Assembly: GCA_940671915.1 (NCBI GenBank)
Contig: CALNVZ010003434.1
Location: 29,229,290-29,293,289, forward strand
Reading direction: 5' to 3'
From: Paracentrotus lividus
Lineage: Eukaryota > Echinodermata > Echinoidea > Camarodonta > Echinidae
DNA: 64,000 nucleotides
The notes beneath the pieces were generated by a model. The model was not told the origin of the DNA and did no database searches. It saw only the letters and a program-made list of their open reading frames with translations. This document shows, piece by piece, positions 1-12,105 of this stretch. Numbering within the stretch: position 1 is the stretch's first letter; every line of letters starts with the position of its first letter. A program made the position numbers and the translations under genes.

Positions 1-380
1 GAAAGAAGAACAACAAGAAGAAGAGGCATCTTAATCATCACTAAATTGAATATATTTCTTTTACCATGTGATTTATTCCAAATAACTTGCTATAAAAAAA
101 TGATGAGATATCGTTAGGCCTAGATCAACAGGTACAACCATATGTTCAAATCAAAGACAAAATTTACCTCTCTAAAATGAAAAAAAAATAAAATAAGTAG
201 ACCTGCAAAGATTTACAGTATAATTGCATTATTCATTCCACATGAGTGAAACCTTCTCTGAGAATAAAGATAACCTGTATACCACATTTTCATTACTTTG
301 AGCAGTATATACTATTAATATTGAGCAGTATATACTATGAAATACTTCTTTGTATTTAAAGCATAGTAAACAACACTTAC
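1..380. other. PEX12 intron or flanking DNA, no exon seen
   Basis: AT-rich sequence beyond the donor of PEX12 coding exon 4. It holds a purine-rich GAAGAA stretch at the window edge. I see no exon with recognisable PEX12 RING-domain coding, so the remaining exons should lie left of position 1. Confidence 0.4.
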
Positions 381-2985
381 TTCCCAGGATAAATGCAGGT
401 ATGGATATAAGGCAAGAAAAATTTTCTTGTATTTCTTCATAGTTTGCCTCCCTCTATCGCCTGCATCTAAAGATTCGTCCGTCCACTTTTGGAACCTGGC
501 ATCAAGTTTAAGCTTGATGTATGGAACCACAACCTATTGAAACAAGGAAAACAATGCATCAATTACTAAAACCCACGGTATATAATACATGTAAATAGAT
601 TACTATTCTTTAGACTTTGGGTGTTTCATTAATTTGTACAGTGCTTTATTAAAAATATGATTTGATGAAACCATCAAATTTAAGTCACTGTACAGCATCA
701 CAATTTTGTGGTATAATACATACATGTATATAAAGTTCTATAAATCTAAAATACCATAATAAATCTAAATATAAAATAGGAAACAACAAGTCATCATCGG
801 GGGAGCTTTTTCATCATAAGCTACTGAAATGCTTGCATCTGATTGGCTGAGAGCAAATTTGTCGGATAAAATGTCTGACAAGTCCTTTGATGAAATACCC
901 CTCAGGTGCAGATTAAGCTCCAGCTCTGACAAAGCATTTTATTGGCCCAATTGTCTAGGGACAATAGCGACTCTGTTATTCTTGTGTATGGGCTGATACA
1001 ATTCATTGTTAGAGTTGATGCTGGATCCACTACTGATCATTTAGCATTCATTATGGATGTTTAGACTTTAGGAGTAAAACAAGAATAAATGTAGGTATTT
1101 CCAATTTGATCAGTAGCGGATGCAGCCTTACGTCACACAATGAAAGTATCGGGGCCATGCGCAAACATAATAGAGCCGCTATAGTCCTTAGACAATTGAG
1201 CCCGACAAATGTATTCAATTCGGATATGTTGGATCCCAGCCTGTTGACGATGTATTATTCCACTCACAAGCAATGCTAATGACATCAAGTGCTCTCTCTT
1301 AGGCAAACCCTGTGAGATGGAACATTGTGTGGAGGCAGAACTGCTCTTGGGTACTCTCTTCAGGCTATAAAAGTTCTCTGCAAAGGATGCACCTATAGAG
1401 AGAAAGAAGAAGAAGGAGATATTGACAGACAGATATGAAATTAATGAAAATATGAATCTTAAGAGAGCCAGGTATTAGTTACCATACATTTTGCTTCTTG
1501 TGTGATGGAAAACTAATTAGCCAACTAACTTAACCAAGAGTAAGACATTAAGAAGTTGTAATATGCTGATATGACAAGCATATGACAGGAGCTCGGTGAA
1601 ACATTCAGATTTTATCAAAGGTGAAATTTCATACCACACACTGTTATTTTAATATAAATTCTGATTCAATTTGGGATTTGATTAGAAGAATTTAGCACAG
1701 CACAGAACAAAACAAAAAAATAGATGTGATATTGAAATTTAAATAAAAAGCTGCTAACAATTACCTCACAATAAAAGAAATTGCTATACATTGTATTATA
1801 TTATTCACATTTTTTGTTTGCTATGAAATGTTTATTCAAAATCATTAAAAGTGAAATTTACATACTTGTCTTGGTAAGAAAGTGATGCTGCAGTATGAGA
1901 TCAAGCAAGGAATACACCTCATCTGACCATCTGTGCAGTCTTCCAAACTGGGCAGGATGATTCTCAGCTAATACCTGATAACATAAAAAGATATAAAGTA
2001 GACATTGTAAAAGTGATCTGCACTATTAGCTCTTTGTGTGTACTTTTTCAGAATTCACTATTTACTGTCACTTTTTAGAAATGTATTTATTTATACGGCA
2101 TATAATAAAGTATAAAATCTTACATGTAATATTTTGTTATTGGTAACCTAAAAATGACCTTTTATGTATTTTTTTTACTGTGAACATGTTAATTTCAGCT
2201 GTCAATCATGTACTGATTTTTATTCACAATAAACTATCAATTGAAATTGAGATTTAAATGGATTTTTACAGCAGTCAATAATTTGATCAAATGCTTACTC
2301 ACTAATTTACAACAAATTTAATATTGTTTAAACAATTTCAATAGGAGTAGCGAGACGTAGGATAAAATAAAGGCGGAGAAGATATATAGAAAGACATACG
2401 AGACAGGATTGAATATCAAGAACAGAGAGGGGAAGTTGGGACAAAGAGAGACAGAGAGAATAAACGGGAAAATGAAGGTGAGATTGTGTGAGAAAAAGAG
2501 ATAGATCTAGAGGGAAGGTTGAGAAAAGATGAATGATAAGTAGGAGGAGATAGACAAAAAGATAAAGGGGAGGGGGGGGGAATGGTAGGATTGAAAGGTT
2601 AGGTATGGAATGGCTAGGAATAAGCCGAGAGGGACAGAGAGGAAGGACTTGGAAAAGAGAGATAAAGAGAGAGGTGGTGGGTAGTGATAGAAAAATGAGG
2701 CAGAGTGGAAAGAAAAGGGAGTCAGAGAGAGGACATTTGATTGCATAAAAGATCAAGAAAGGGCAGGGAGTGTACGAAGACAGAGATTTAAAACAGAGAG
2801 TAAGAGAGAGATGAAAATGGATAAAGGGAAGAGAGAGCATGGATCGATCTGTATCTCACCTTGAGAAAGTATGATAGAGCAGGTCTAAGGGTCACCATCA
2901 AACTCTCCTGAGCAAGGACCTCAAAGAAAGATGGACGATTGTCTGTGGTTGCAGAGGTGAGATGAGCTCCAAACTCTGCCGCCAT
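381..2985 (-). CDS. PEX12: Peroxin-12 (PEX12), 5' part of gene, four exons
   Basis: PEX12 is a peroxisomal membrane RING protein that acts with PEX2 and PEX10 as the ubiquitin ligase recycling the import receptor PEX5. Coding exons on the minus strand are 2860-2985 (ATG at 2985-2983), 1866-1974, 1268-1392 and 381-533. All have GT/AG borders and compatible phases, giving 171 codons. The start MAAEFGAHLTSATTDNRPSF matches the vertebrate PEX12 N-terminus, including the following FEVLAQESLM and RPAL stretches. ASFAENFYSLKR in exon 3 and ALYPYLHLSWE in exon 4 match the conserved Pex2/Pex12 N-terminal region. The RING domain and the end of the membrane region lie off the left edge. The gene is divergent from RAD51C, with 1.9 kb between start codons. 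Identification rests on recalled human PEX12. Confidence 0.92.
799..906. repeat. 145 bp palindromic MITE family, copy 1 (internally deleted)
   Basis: In PEX12 intron 3. It shares the GCATTTCATCA-type end, the GCTTGCATCTGATTGGCTGA core and the GACAAGTCCTTTGATGAAA end with five other copies in this window. The left arm is shortened. Confidence 0.75.
942..1204. repeat. Foldback MITE, about 260 bp
   Basis: The ends are imperfect inverted repeats: GGCCCAATTGTCTAGG on the left against TTAGACAATTGAGCCC on the right. A second inner inverted pair sits around GATCCACTACTGATCA and TGATCAGTAGCGGATG. It lies directly beside MITE copy 1 in PEX12 intron 3. Confidence 0.65.
2340..2850. repeat. Purine-rich GAGA low-complexity tract
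   Basis: About 500 bases of GA-rich sequence with scattered AGAGAG runs in PEX12 intron 1, ending at the exon 1 donor. Long open frames on the opposite strand here are a composition effect. Confidence 0.75.
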
Positions 2986-3268
2986 GGTGATGAATCTGGC
3001 TCGGCTTTGCTCATGAGATTACTCTAACTCCACTGGTAACTCCTCCTGGCCCAAAGTTTGTTTAGCCAATATCTGCTCTGCTACCTAAATTGAAACAATG
3101 AAGAGTCTATATTGTAGCTTATAATTATACATTTCCACTCTAAGTTTTGAAATAAAAATCTACTTCTTTATAGTTCTGTTGTCAAACAATATGGGGATTG
3201 TGTGTTGTTGTTTGGTCAAAAAATTAATTTCCTTTTCCAATTTAAGCTACTGTCTAAGGTAGACTGAC

Positions 3269-3297
3269 CAGTCCCCGTCGCGAAGCGACGGGAACTG
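3269..3297. other. Hairpin with GCGAAGC core
   Basis: Eight perfect pairs close on a GAA loop (3282-3284), followed by one mismatch and four more pairs. The core is the heptamer GCGAAGC. It lies between PEX12 and RAD51C, beside the phrase ACTGTCTAAGG that recurs at 3709 next to the larger palindrome. Confidence 0.6.
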
Positions 3298-3623
3298 ACT
3301 GATGATTAGTTGTGGGGCTGGTATACCCCGAATCTCTCACAAGTAATATATTTAAAAAAAAATGATACTCACATTGAATTTATGTAACTACCAAGAATAC
3401 AAGAGCAGATAGGTTCTTCCACATATTTATGTTGTCATAACAGTGAGTGATTGATATTTGAAGGCAAAAATCAGTTCCAAACACATAACTTGTGTTCATA
3501 TCGCAGGTACGGTACATGGCGATATAAACCCCCGGTCGCGAACGCCATCTGCTAGCATGCTAGCTAGGCGGCTAGAGCAGGCAGCTTTAGCGCTCCATAT
3601 GCGCTGCTGTTCAAAAGCACAGC

Positions 3624-3894
3624 GATTTTTTTTCTACTTCCGGGTCGAGCCATCAACAAGGTCACCCATCAATATTCAACGTAAATTAACGGAGCGCTGT
3701 CTATAGTTACTGTCTAAGGCAGCTCCCCAGCCCCAGAACTACAATGTAGTTCTGGGGCTGGGGAGCTGCCTTAGCCAGTTCTGGGGCTGGGGAGCTGCCT
3801 TAATAGACAGTAACTATAGACAGCGCTCCGTTAATTTACGTTGAATATTGATGGGTGACCTTGTTGATGGCTCGACCCGGAAGTAGAAAAAAAT
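3624..3894. repeat. Near-perfect palindrome in the PEX12/RAD51C spacer
   Basis: The left arm (about 3624-3743) and right arm (to 3894) are inverted copies with very few differences. The right arm carries an extra repeat of the CTGGGGCTGGGGAGCTGCC phrase. The arms meet with almost no spacer near 3744. Such low divergence suggests recent insertion or arm homogenisation. Confidence 0.8.
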
Positions 3895-4429
3895 CTACAT
3901 CATTCTCTGTTACTGTTTTTTTCTGATTTGCAACCAGAATCCAGAGGCAGAGAGTTTTGCAGCTTCTCCGGATCTAAATCACTATTTGACCAAAGCCGAA
4001 GCTATTTGGTCTAACTTAACTTAGAATTTACATTTACTTGAGAAGAAGCGGATCCTGTTGGGGCGCAAGTAGCCCAGGGACGGCTGCCAACACTTCGTGT
4101 TTGTCTGGGTTGCTGCAGTATTAAGCCAGGGCTAGGCACAAGGTGCACACACCAGGGCTGGCACACACCCCCTTTACTTTTGAAATTCACTCACACTCAC
4201 ACATCATGTCTGTAGATCTACAGTACTGCATTGTGTTGATAAAATTATATAGGGATCTATGAGAAAACTGCCTTCTCATTACCCCCTCTATTTTCGGATT
4301 TGCTGTGTGTCCCATATCCAAATCATGGATCAACCACTGGTTTCTTCGATTTTCTTCTCAATTGCTCTTTACCGTAATTCTGTTAATTCTGTTAATTCTG
4401 TTTTTTTGGGGTTTTTTTTATGCCTTATG

Positions 4430-4580
4430 TTAACGTTAGATCTAGTCAGATTCTAGATCTAAATCTAGATCTAGAGTCTAAGTTAGATCTAACTGTTATT
4501 GTTAGATCTAACGTTAATTTTTAAAAGTTAACACTAACAGTTAACGTTATTATAGATCTAACTTATTCATTTAGATTTTT
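4430..4580. promoter_or_regulatory. Cluster of TAGATCTA / GTTAGATCTAAC palindromes
   Basis: At least six AGATCT palindromes, several as TAGATCTA or GTTAGATCTAAC, plus TAACGTTA-like words, occur within 150 bases about 300-450 bases upstream of the RAD51C start. Related words occur at 4212 and 4664. A regulatory role is inference; it may be a simple degenerate repeat. Confidence 0.3.
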
Positions 4581-4755
4581 GTTTTTTATAAAACATAATG
4601 GCATTCCCATATAGTATATAGTAGACTACTATGCAGTACGGAAGATGCGATTAATAATAAGTTAGATCTTACAAAATATGAAGATTTCTCAACTTACTCA
4701 GTCAAGCTTGCATCACCAGCAAATGATCAGGAACGTAATGCGGGAGGAGCAGTCT

Positions 4756-4773
4756 GCTCGACCCGGGTCGAGC
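4756..4773. promoter_or_regulatory. 18 bp perfect palindrome upstream of RAD51C
   Basis: GCTCGACCCGGGTCGAGC is self-complementary over all 18 bases and CpG-rich. It lies about 110 bases before the RAD51C ATG. It is a candidate protein site or 5' UTR hairpin; no factor is assigned. Confidence 0.35.
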
Positions 4774-4880
4774 GGGCTAGAAAGTCGTGTGGACCTGCTC
4801 ACAAATTCAGCGGCTTTTCAATGTGCGCGGGGATTTCAATTTGACAATTTGCATGAATAAAATGACATATTAACATCAAG

Positions 4881-7800
4881 ATGCAGCGTGATATAAACAG
4901 CTTTCCGATTCCTCCTTCGTTTAGGGTCAAGCTGAACAATGCAGGATTCAGTTCTGTTGCTGATGTGTTGGAACTGAAGCCGTCAGAATTGAGCAAGGGT
5001 GAGTTTACTGCATCTCAAAGTTAGAGATTTTGCCGTCAGTACAGTCCCATGTATTGAAAATAGTGTGATATTGTGCAACTGTAATACTTGGATCGATACA
5101 AGTGCTGTGATTTATGTTTGTTGTTTATTCTTCTTTCAGTCAATCATTTTTGAGGAAGTTATAATATAAACGATAGGGGGCTAGACTAATCTATTAAAAG
5201 ATGAGGAAATAAATAAACAAATAGCCATAATAAGTTAGGTTGAAAGAATATTGAGGCAATGTCAATGACTGAATTCAGACGTGAATGTATTTTTTTTCCA
5301 AGTCTTAGAAATAAATAATAGAAATCACATTCACAATGAAACCACTCACAAGTTAAATATATTGATGAACCAATGAAACAAAAAAAAACCTCTAAACTAG
5401 GATAATATGACAATATAGATCTAGCTAGCATCAATTAAACTCAAGCCAGGTGTTCATTCTTTCTGTTAAATACGTAACGAGGGGCAAATAAAGCAAAAGC
5501 TTTATACGTCTCTACATCAAAGTATATCCAAGTAAGTAGATCTATATTCTAAGTAAATATTTGATGAAAACTTTGGAGAATATTAAATATTCTTAATGTT
5601 TTGTTTTTTGTTTTTGTTTTTTGTTTTTTTACTATATTTTGTGCGTAATGATTTAGGCCTTTTAAAAAGTTGTATTCCCTTTTGTAAACCTTTACCTAAT
5701 TTATATTTTGTCTTTTCAGAGTTAAACATTTCTAAAGAAGATGCCCTTGAGCTGATCAGGGCATTCAAGTCTGGAGCAAGTTCTTCGGTGCAAGATCAGA
5801 AATCCCATGATGATGACAAAGGTTTACCGAAAGGCTCGACTCAGAGTACAGGCTGGGCTTCAGATGCTGCAGCAACCAAACATCCTGTTACTGGCAAATT
5901 ATCAGGTATTAAAAAAAGTTTGATTTTAAACATAATTCAGGGAGTAATAATTTTGAAATGTTCACTTATCTCAACTAGCATTATATATCCCTATTTTCTT
6001 CAACCTTTCTGTTTACTTAGCCAACTGTCCATCTTTCCCTCAATCCAACTCAATCACATGTTGATCTATCCATTCATCTATCAATTCATTAGTCCATCCA
6101 TATCATTCATCCCTCAATTCATCCAACTACCAATCTATCTGTCCAATCCATTCTTCTTCATATCCATCCATCCATTCTCTCCTGCATCCATCCAACCCAT
6201 CCTTTTGTCTGTCCGTCCATCCGTCACTCATACTAATGACCATCAATCCATCCATCCTTCCATCCATTCATACATTCATCATCCATCCATCCATCCATCC
6301 ATCTATCATCCATCCATCCATCTATCCATCTATTCATCCAATCATCCATCTATCATCAATCCATCCATTCATCCATCCATCCTTCCATTCATTTATCCAT
6401 CCACCCATCCATCCATCCATACATACAAACAAACATACATACATACATACATACATACATACATACATACATACATACATACATACATACATACATGCTA
6501 ACATTAACCCTTCCATCCATCCATCTATCCATCCATCCTTTCATCCATCATCAATCCATGCAATCCACATACTCACCATTTATGTAACTGGTGAGATTTG
6601 TTGAATAAAATTTAAGCTGTAGCTCACTAATATTTGGAAACAAAAAATCTACTCTGTAATCATTTAGGAGGAGGAGGAGGAGGAGATGGAAAGAGGACAG
6701 CTACAGCCTTTGAGATGCTACAGAAGGAACAATCTCTCCCACCAATCATCACCTTCTGTGAGGAGCTAGATGAGATGCTTGGGGGCGGGCTACCCATGTG
6801 CAAGATCACCGAGATCTGTGGAGCTCCTGGGGTAGGCAAGACACAGACATGGTGAGATATTAAATAAAATAGTCTACTTCATATCTTTAAATGCCTCAAG
6901 CTGTCGTTTACTCTGCTATCTTCTCAGCACAGTTCAAATTGGTTTCTTGCTTCTTCTTATTTTTTTGTTTTTGTAAACTATATAAAAACACACAGACTCC
7001 AGGAAGTTGGAGATTCAATTTTAAGAAATTGGTAAGGTTGATCAATGTTATTTGCCCTTCCCAAGATATGATGTCACAAATACTTTGTGAGACACAAGAA
7101 TCTACCAAGAATCAATGTAGAATATTTTATGGAAGGAATTGATCAATAAAGAATCCATATATACTTTCTGCCTGGGTCCTGAAGAAATCCTTCACCAACT
7201 CCTGGTCACTTACTTTGGTAGAAATTTTATAAAATTGTCGTTAGCAATTTGGAACTTCCACTCCATCCCCTTTTTTTGTTTACCCTTTGGGGACAACTAG
7301 CCTCAACAAAATTTGCTTCACCAAAGATTTCAGCTTTTGCTGTTGAAGTTTTTTGTTGTTTCAATTGGTGATTTGATATTTGCTTTGCTTACCTCATATC
7401 ATTTAAACTATTAATGTGACTTATCAAAAGATATAGCCAAGGCCGCTGCATAAACCGGTACATCGGGATTACATGTCGGATAAACCAATCCCCTAAGATT
7501 CTTCTATTGACTTAATAGGAGGGGATTAGTACATCTGGTGTAAAACGTCGCTTTACCATATTCATGCAGTGGACAGCGGTTTTATCTTTTGATAAGTCGC
7601 CTGAATAAGCGTACTACTGAGAAACTTTTTTTTTTTTTCTAGCATCCAGCTGTCTGTGGATGTGCAGATACCAGCCTGCCTGGGAGGAGTTGAAGGTGAA
7701 GCAGTGTACATTGATACAGAAGGTAGCTTCATACCACAGAGAGCATGGGACATTGCCGCAAGAGCAACAGAACATTGCCACACAATGGCTGGAACAGCAG

Positions 7801-10800
7801 ATCAAGAAGGTATGTGGTTTTAAGTACATTAGAAGCAACAGGGGGTCAAGGACAGGGGAGGGGGAGGGGGAACGGGGAACGGGGTGGTACTACCCAAGAC
7901 CGTTCTGGGAGGCGGAGGGTGGAAGGGGAAGCAGTATACATTGATACAGAAGGTAGCTTCAATCCACAGAGAGCATGGGACATTGCCCAAGCAGCTACAG
8001 AACATTGCCACACAATGGCTGGAACCACAGATCAAGCAGGTATGTGGTTTAAGTCATTGCAAGCACAGGGATCAAGGAACAGGGGAGGGGGGTGGGGGTG
8101 GTACTACCTAAGACCATTCTGGGAGGGGTGGAAGGGGATCTGTACATTGACAAAAGAAGGGAGCTTCATACCACAGAGAGCATGGGACATTGCCCAAGCA
8201 GCAACAGAACATTGTCACACAATGGCTGGCACTGCAGATCCAGCAGATATGTAGGGACAGTGATTTTCTGTTTCAAATAAAGGTCTTTTCTATTTCTTAA
8301 AACCTGTAATTTCGTTTCAGATTTGATCTAAAATAGAATTTTCGTTATGTCATTGAAAATATACACGGCAAAAACATGTACTCTGTTTAGCAAAGGTAAA
8401 TTCAATGAATTTTCACATGAAAAGTAAAGAACCAAAACGGATTTTATGTTTTGATTTCCAGGATAACAGAAAATCACTGTCCATAGGTATGGGGTTTAAG
8501 TACATTGTGCAAGCAATAGTGGATAAGAGGGGGGGGGGGGGGGGGTGTGATGTTCGCTCCGTGAAATCTTTGTGAAAATATTTGTTAAAGAAAAAATTGT
8601 GTCTCAGGCTTTCATGGGGAGGGAATCATAATTTGCTGACCCCAGAATTTGTGAAAAATACTGGGAATACCTGTCTTAAATCTAAATTTCTGAACTACAG
8701 CAAAACAAGCTGTCCCACGAAAGAGATTATTTGGCCTGCTTCGGGCTTCATCAGGCCAGTTAAAATGAGATAATGACTTTATCACATGGGGAAATTGGTG
8801 GAATATACAAGGCATTACACAAGGTCTGGCAGCAGTGATAAAACTTGAGGTTATGAACAACACTTGTTACTGGGTAAGCAATCATGGTGTTATATCACCC
8901 ATGGAAGCCTAAGACACACCATCTTTAATAGTCACATCTGTGTTTGTCAGAAATTCATTGTTGAAGATTGCACATAAGCATATAGGCCCGTATTCTGATA
9001 GCCTAGTTTAACTTAACCCAAGGTTAAGGGTAGTTTAACTCCATTCTAACTTTTAAATTTAACCCTGGGTTAAAAATTTAGTATTCCGATAGCGAAGTTT
9101 GCAGCTAAAATTCACTATCAAAATACAAATTTTTAACCTGGGATTAAATTTTAAAGTTGGCCTAGAGTTAAACTATACTTAACCTAGGGTTAAGTTAAAC
9201 CAGGCTATCAGAATACGGGCCTATGGGAAAGACCATGCCGGGACCAAGATTTTACATTATCTTTCCTTTTTCTTGAAAGCATATTAAAAGCATCAAGAAT
9301 CAGCATATTTGTGATCAAATGCAGAGCTTGCAACTGAATGAAAATAATAAAATAGGTTATTATCTAAATATCTTACTTTTTTTTTCTCCACATCAACATT
9401 CATTTTCGTATAAAGTAGAATGCATACGTTAAAATATATTTCTTTGCTCCTTTTCTGGTTTTCCAGCAGAATTGAGAGACTTTACGACTGAGAAGATTTT
9501 GTCTGGTATCCATTACTTTCGTTGTCATAACCATGTTGAGCTCCTTGCTCTGGTCAACCTCTTGCCAGAATTCTTATCAAATAATCCGAAGGTAAGAGAT
9601 ATTATTTCAATTTTAATTATTAGGCTAAAGGGGTAGTTACTGGGATGAGGTTTACTGTTCACCATGTGGTTAGTCTTGAAAAGGACTGTAAACCAGGGGG
9701 CCATTTCATCAAAGGACTTGTCAGACATTTTATCCGACAAATTTGCTCTCAGCCAATCAGATACAAGCATTTCAAAAGCTTGTAACAGTTTGTCGGATAA
9801 AATGTCCAACAAGTCCTTTCATGAAATGCCCCCCAGATGAGAAGGCAAGATGCGAGGAAGGCTTGTAGTAGCAGTAGTAGTAGTAGTAGTAGTATGGTAG
9901 CTGACTGTCCGTCTCCTGAAGATGGACAATCAACCTGTCTGAAACATTGAGCACTCTAAAAGACCATCTATGTGAGTGACGTTTCAAAAATGGTTGTATC
10001 ACCTTCTACATAGAGATGTGGAGAATAGACTTAGAAGTATTCTTTCTTGATTTAGTCCTGAAAAGGACTGAACCAGATGAGAAGTTGAGATGCGAGGAAG
10101 GCCTGTAGTAGTTGACTGTCCATCTCCTGAAGATGGACAATCAACCTGTCTGTAACGTCGAGCACTCTAAACGACCTTCTGTGTGAGTGACGTTTCATAA
10201 ATGGTTGTATCACCTTCTACATCCCCGTAACTCTTAATATTGAATTTAACAAATTTCTTTTCATTCCAGGTGAAACTAATAACTGTGGACAGCATTGCCT
10301 TTCATTTCAGACATGATTTTGATGACATGTCACTTCGCACCAGGCTTCTCAATGGACTGGCACAGAACCTTATCAGGATTGCTACACAGTACAGCCTGGC
10401 AGTAAGTCTACAGATATTCCCCTAGGCCTATGCCTGAAACTTTTTGCATAACCCAAGACGTCTCCTTTTAGTGACATTTAGGCATTAACGTTGAAACTAG
10501 AATGCTATGAATTACAAAATACACATAAATAGAAAGAGTAAAATCACTCTCATATAATCAATTTTTCTGTGCTGCAGTTCATTACATAGGTCTTGAATTG
10601 GAATAGTTGAAATTTAAAAAAATCATTGAAAATCTCTAAATTGGAAATTAAAAAATCTATATATAATTGCCATTTTCTTGTAAATTTTTTGAATTATTTC
10701 GAATTCCATCTTTTTAATCTCCAATGACCAGGTTGTTTTGACCAATCAAATGACCACTAAGATAGGTGAAGGGACCTCCTATCTGGTACCTGCTCTAGGA

Positions 10801-12062
10801 GAAAGCTGGGGCCATGCCTGTACCATTAGAATCATCCTATACTGGAAACAAGCGCAAAGGTATAAACTTAAAGATTTTTTTTTAATGATATATATGTAGA
10901 AACGATGTTCATTTAACCACAGCTTCCATTTGCACAATGATATGATGGGTTATGCACGTGAGTGTTGACTATGTCATCATATTGTGATGAGGTTTTTTGG
11001 TTCACCATGTGGTTAGTCTGCAACGGACTGTTTGAGAGAGTTGAAGGTAGAAATCTAGAACCCTTCACTCCTGATGACGGACAGTCAACCTGTCTGATAC
11101 GTCAACCAGTCTCTACTACTACTATTGCAAGCCTTCCTCGCTTCTCGCCTTCTCATCTGGTTCACAGTCCTTTTCAGGACTCAATCAAGAGAGAATAGTT
11201 ATAATTCTAGTTTTCAACTCTTTGTCTTGCCTATTTCTACCTTCTGCAATTCTCCATTTCCTCTTCTACTCTCTTAAACAGTCCTTTTCAGGACTAAACA
11301 TATGGTGAACTGCAAACCTCGTCATAGTATTTGAATCCACCACGCAAGCCTCTGCCTTCAAAGAACGTCGTCATATTTCTTTACTCATTAGTCCTTAAGC
11401 AGACATCATTTAGTTCACTTTGTTATATTCTCTGTTACTTTTGATTGATTATTGTTTTTGGTTTCTAAACTTGATTGTAAACACGATTCATTAAAAATTC
11501 TTGTCTAATATGTGCTCATTTCTTTTTGTCTTAGATATGCCAACTTATACAAGTCACCCTCCAAGCAAGAAGCTACAGTCCCCTATCAAATCACAGTAAG
11601 TGAACTCTACTGTCCAAAAAATATGTGTATGTATTTCTTCTTACATCTTTACTATTTTATTGCATGAGAGGAAATAGCTTCTTGGGATTGGTTGTTAGGT
11701 TGAGTGGGTTTTGGCAGATGTGTATCGACAGATGTGATTTTTTACATCTGGGACAGACCATGAACATCATCATCCAAACGATGTGACTCAGGTTCAAACC
11801 CCGGTCTGATCAGATTTAGTGTGTGGGCTGATACAGAGAGCTGACAAGGAGCGTTTACCGCTTGACAGTCTTCTGGTCCATTGCAGATCTTAAAGTATCC
11901 TAAGCCACTGTATTTATTTCATAATTATGAACTGGGATTTTATTTTGTAATTTTACTTTAATAGGTTCTTTTTATTATCAATGTAATAATTATTTGAAAA
12001 TCTCAAAAGTAAGTATCAGTAGGAGGTCTAAGTTCCTTTTTTGATAGGGTCCAAGAATCTTT

Positions 12063-12105
<43 letters not shown>

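Noticed and set aside
2328-2985. 170-codon Leu/Ser-rich minus-strand frame as a gene
   Set aside because: It is a purine-rich intron tract of PEX12; only 2860-2985 in another frame is coding.
5596-6604. Long plus-strand frames rich in IHPS and YIHT
   Set aside because: They are translations of CATC and CATA microsatellite DNA in RAD51C intron 2; exon 2 sits inside the first frame in its proper phase only.
7745-8254. 169-codon frame over the exon 4 repeats as a separate gene
   Set aside because: It uses a shifted frame in real exon 4 and then reads decayed exon copies and intron; no start context, acceptor or conserved full domain.
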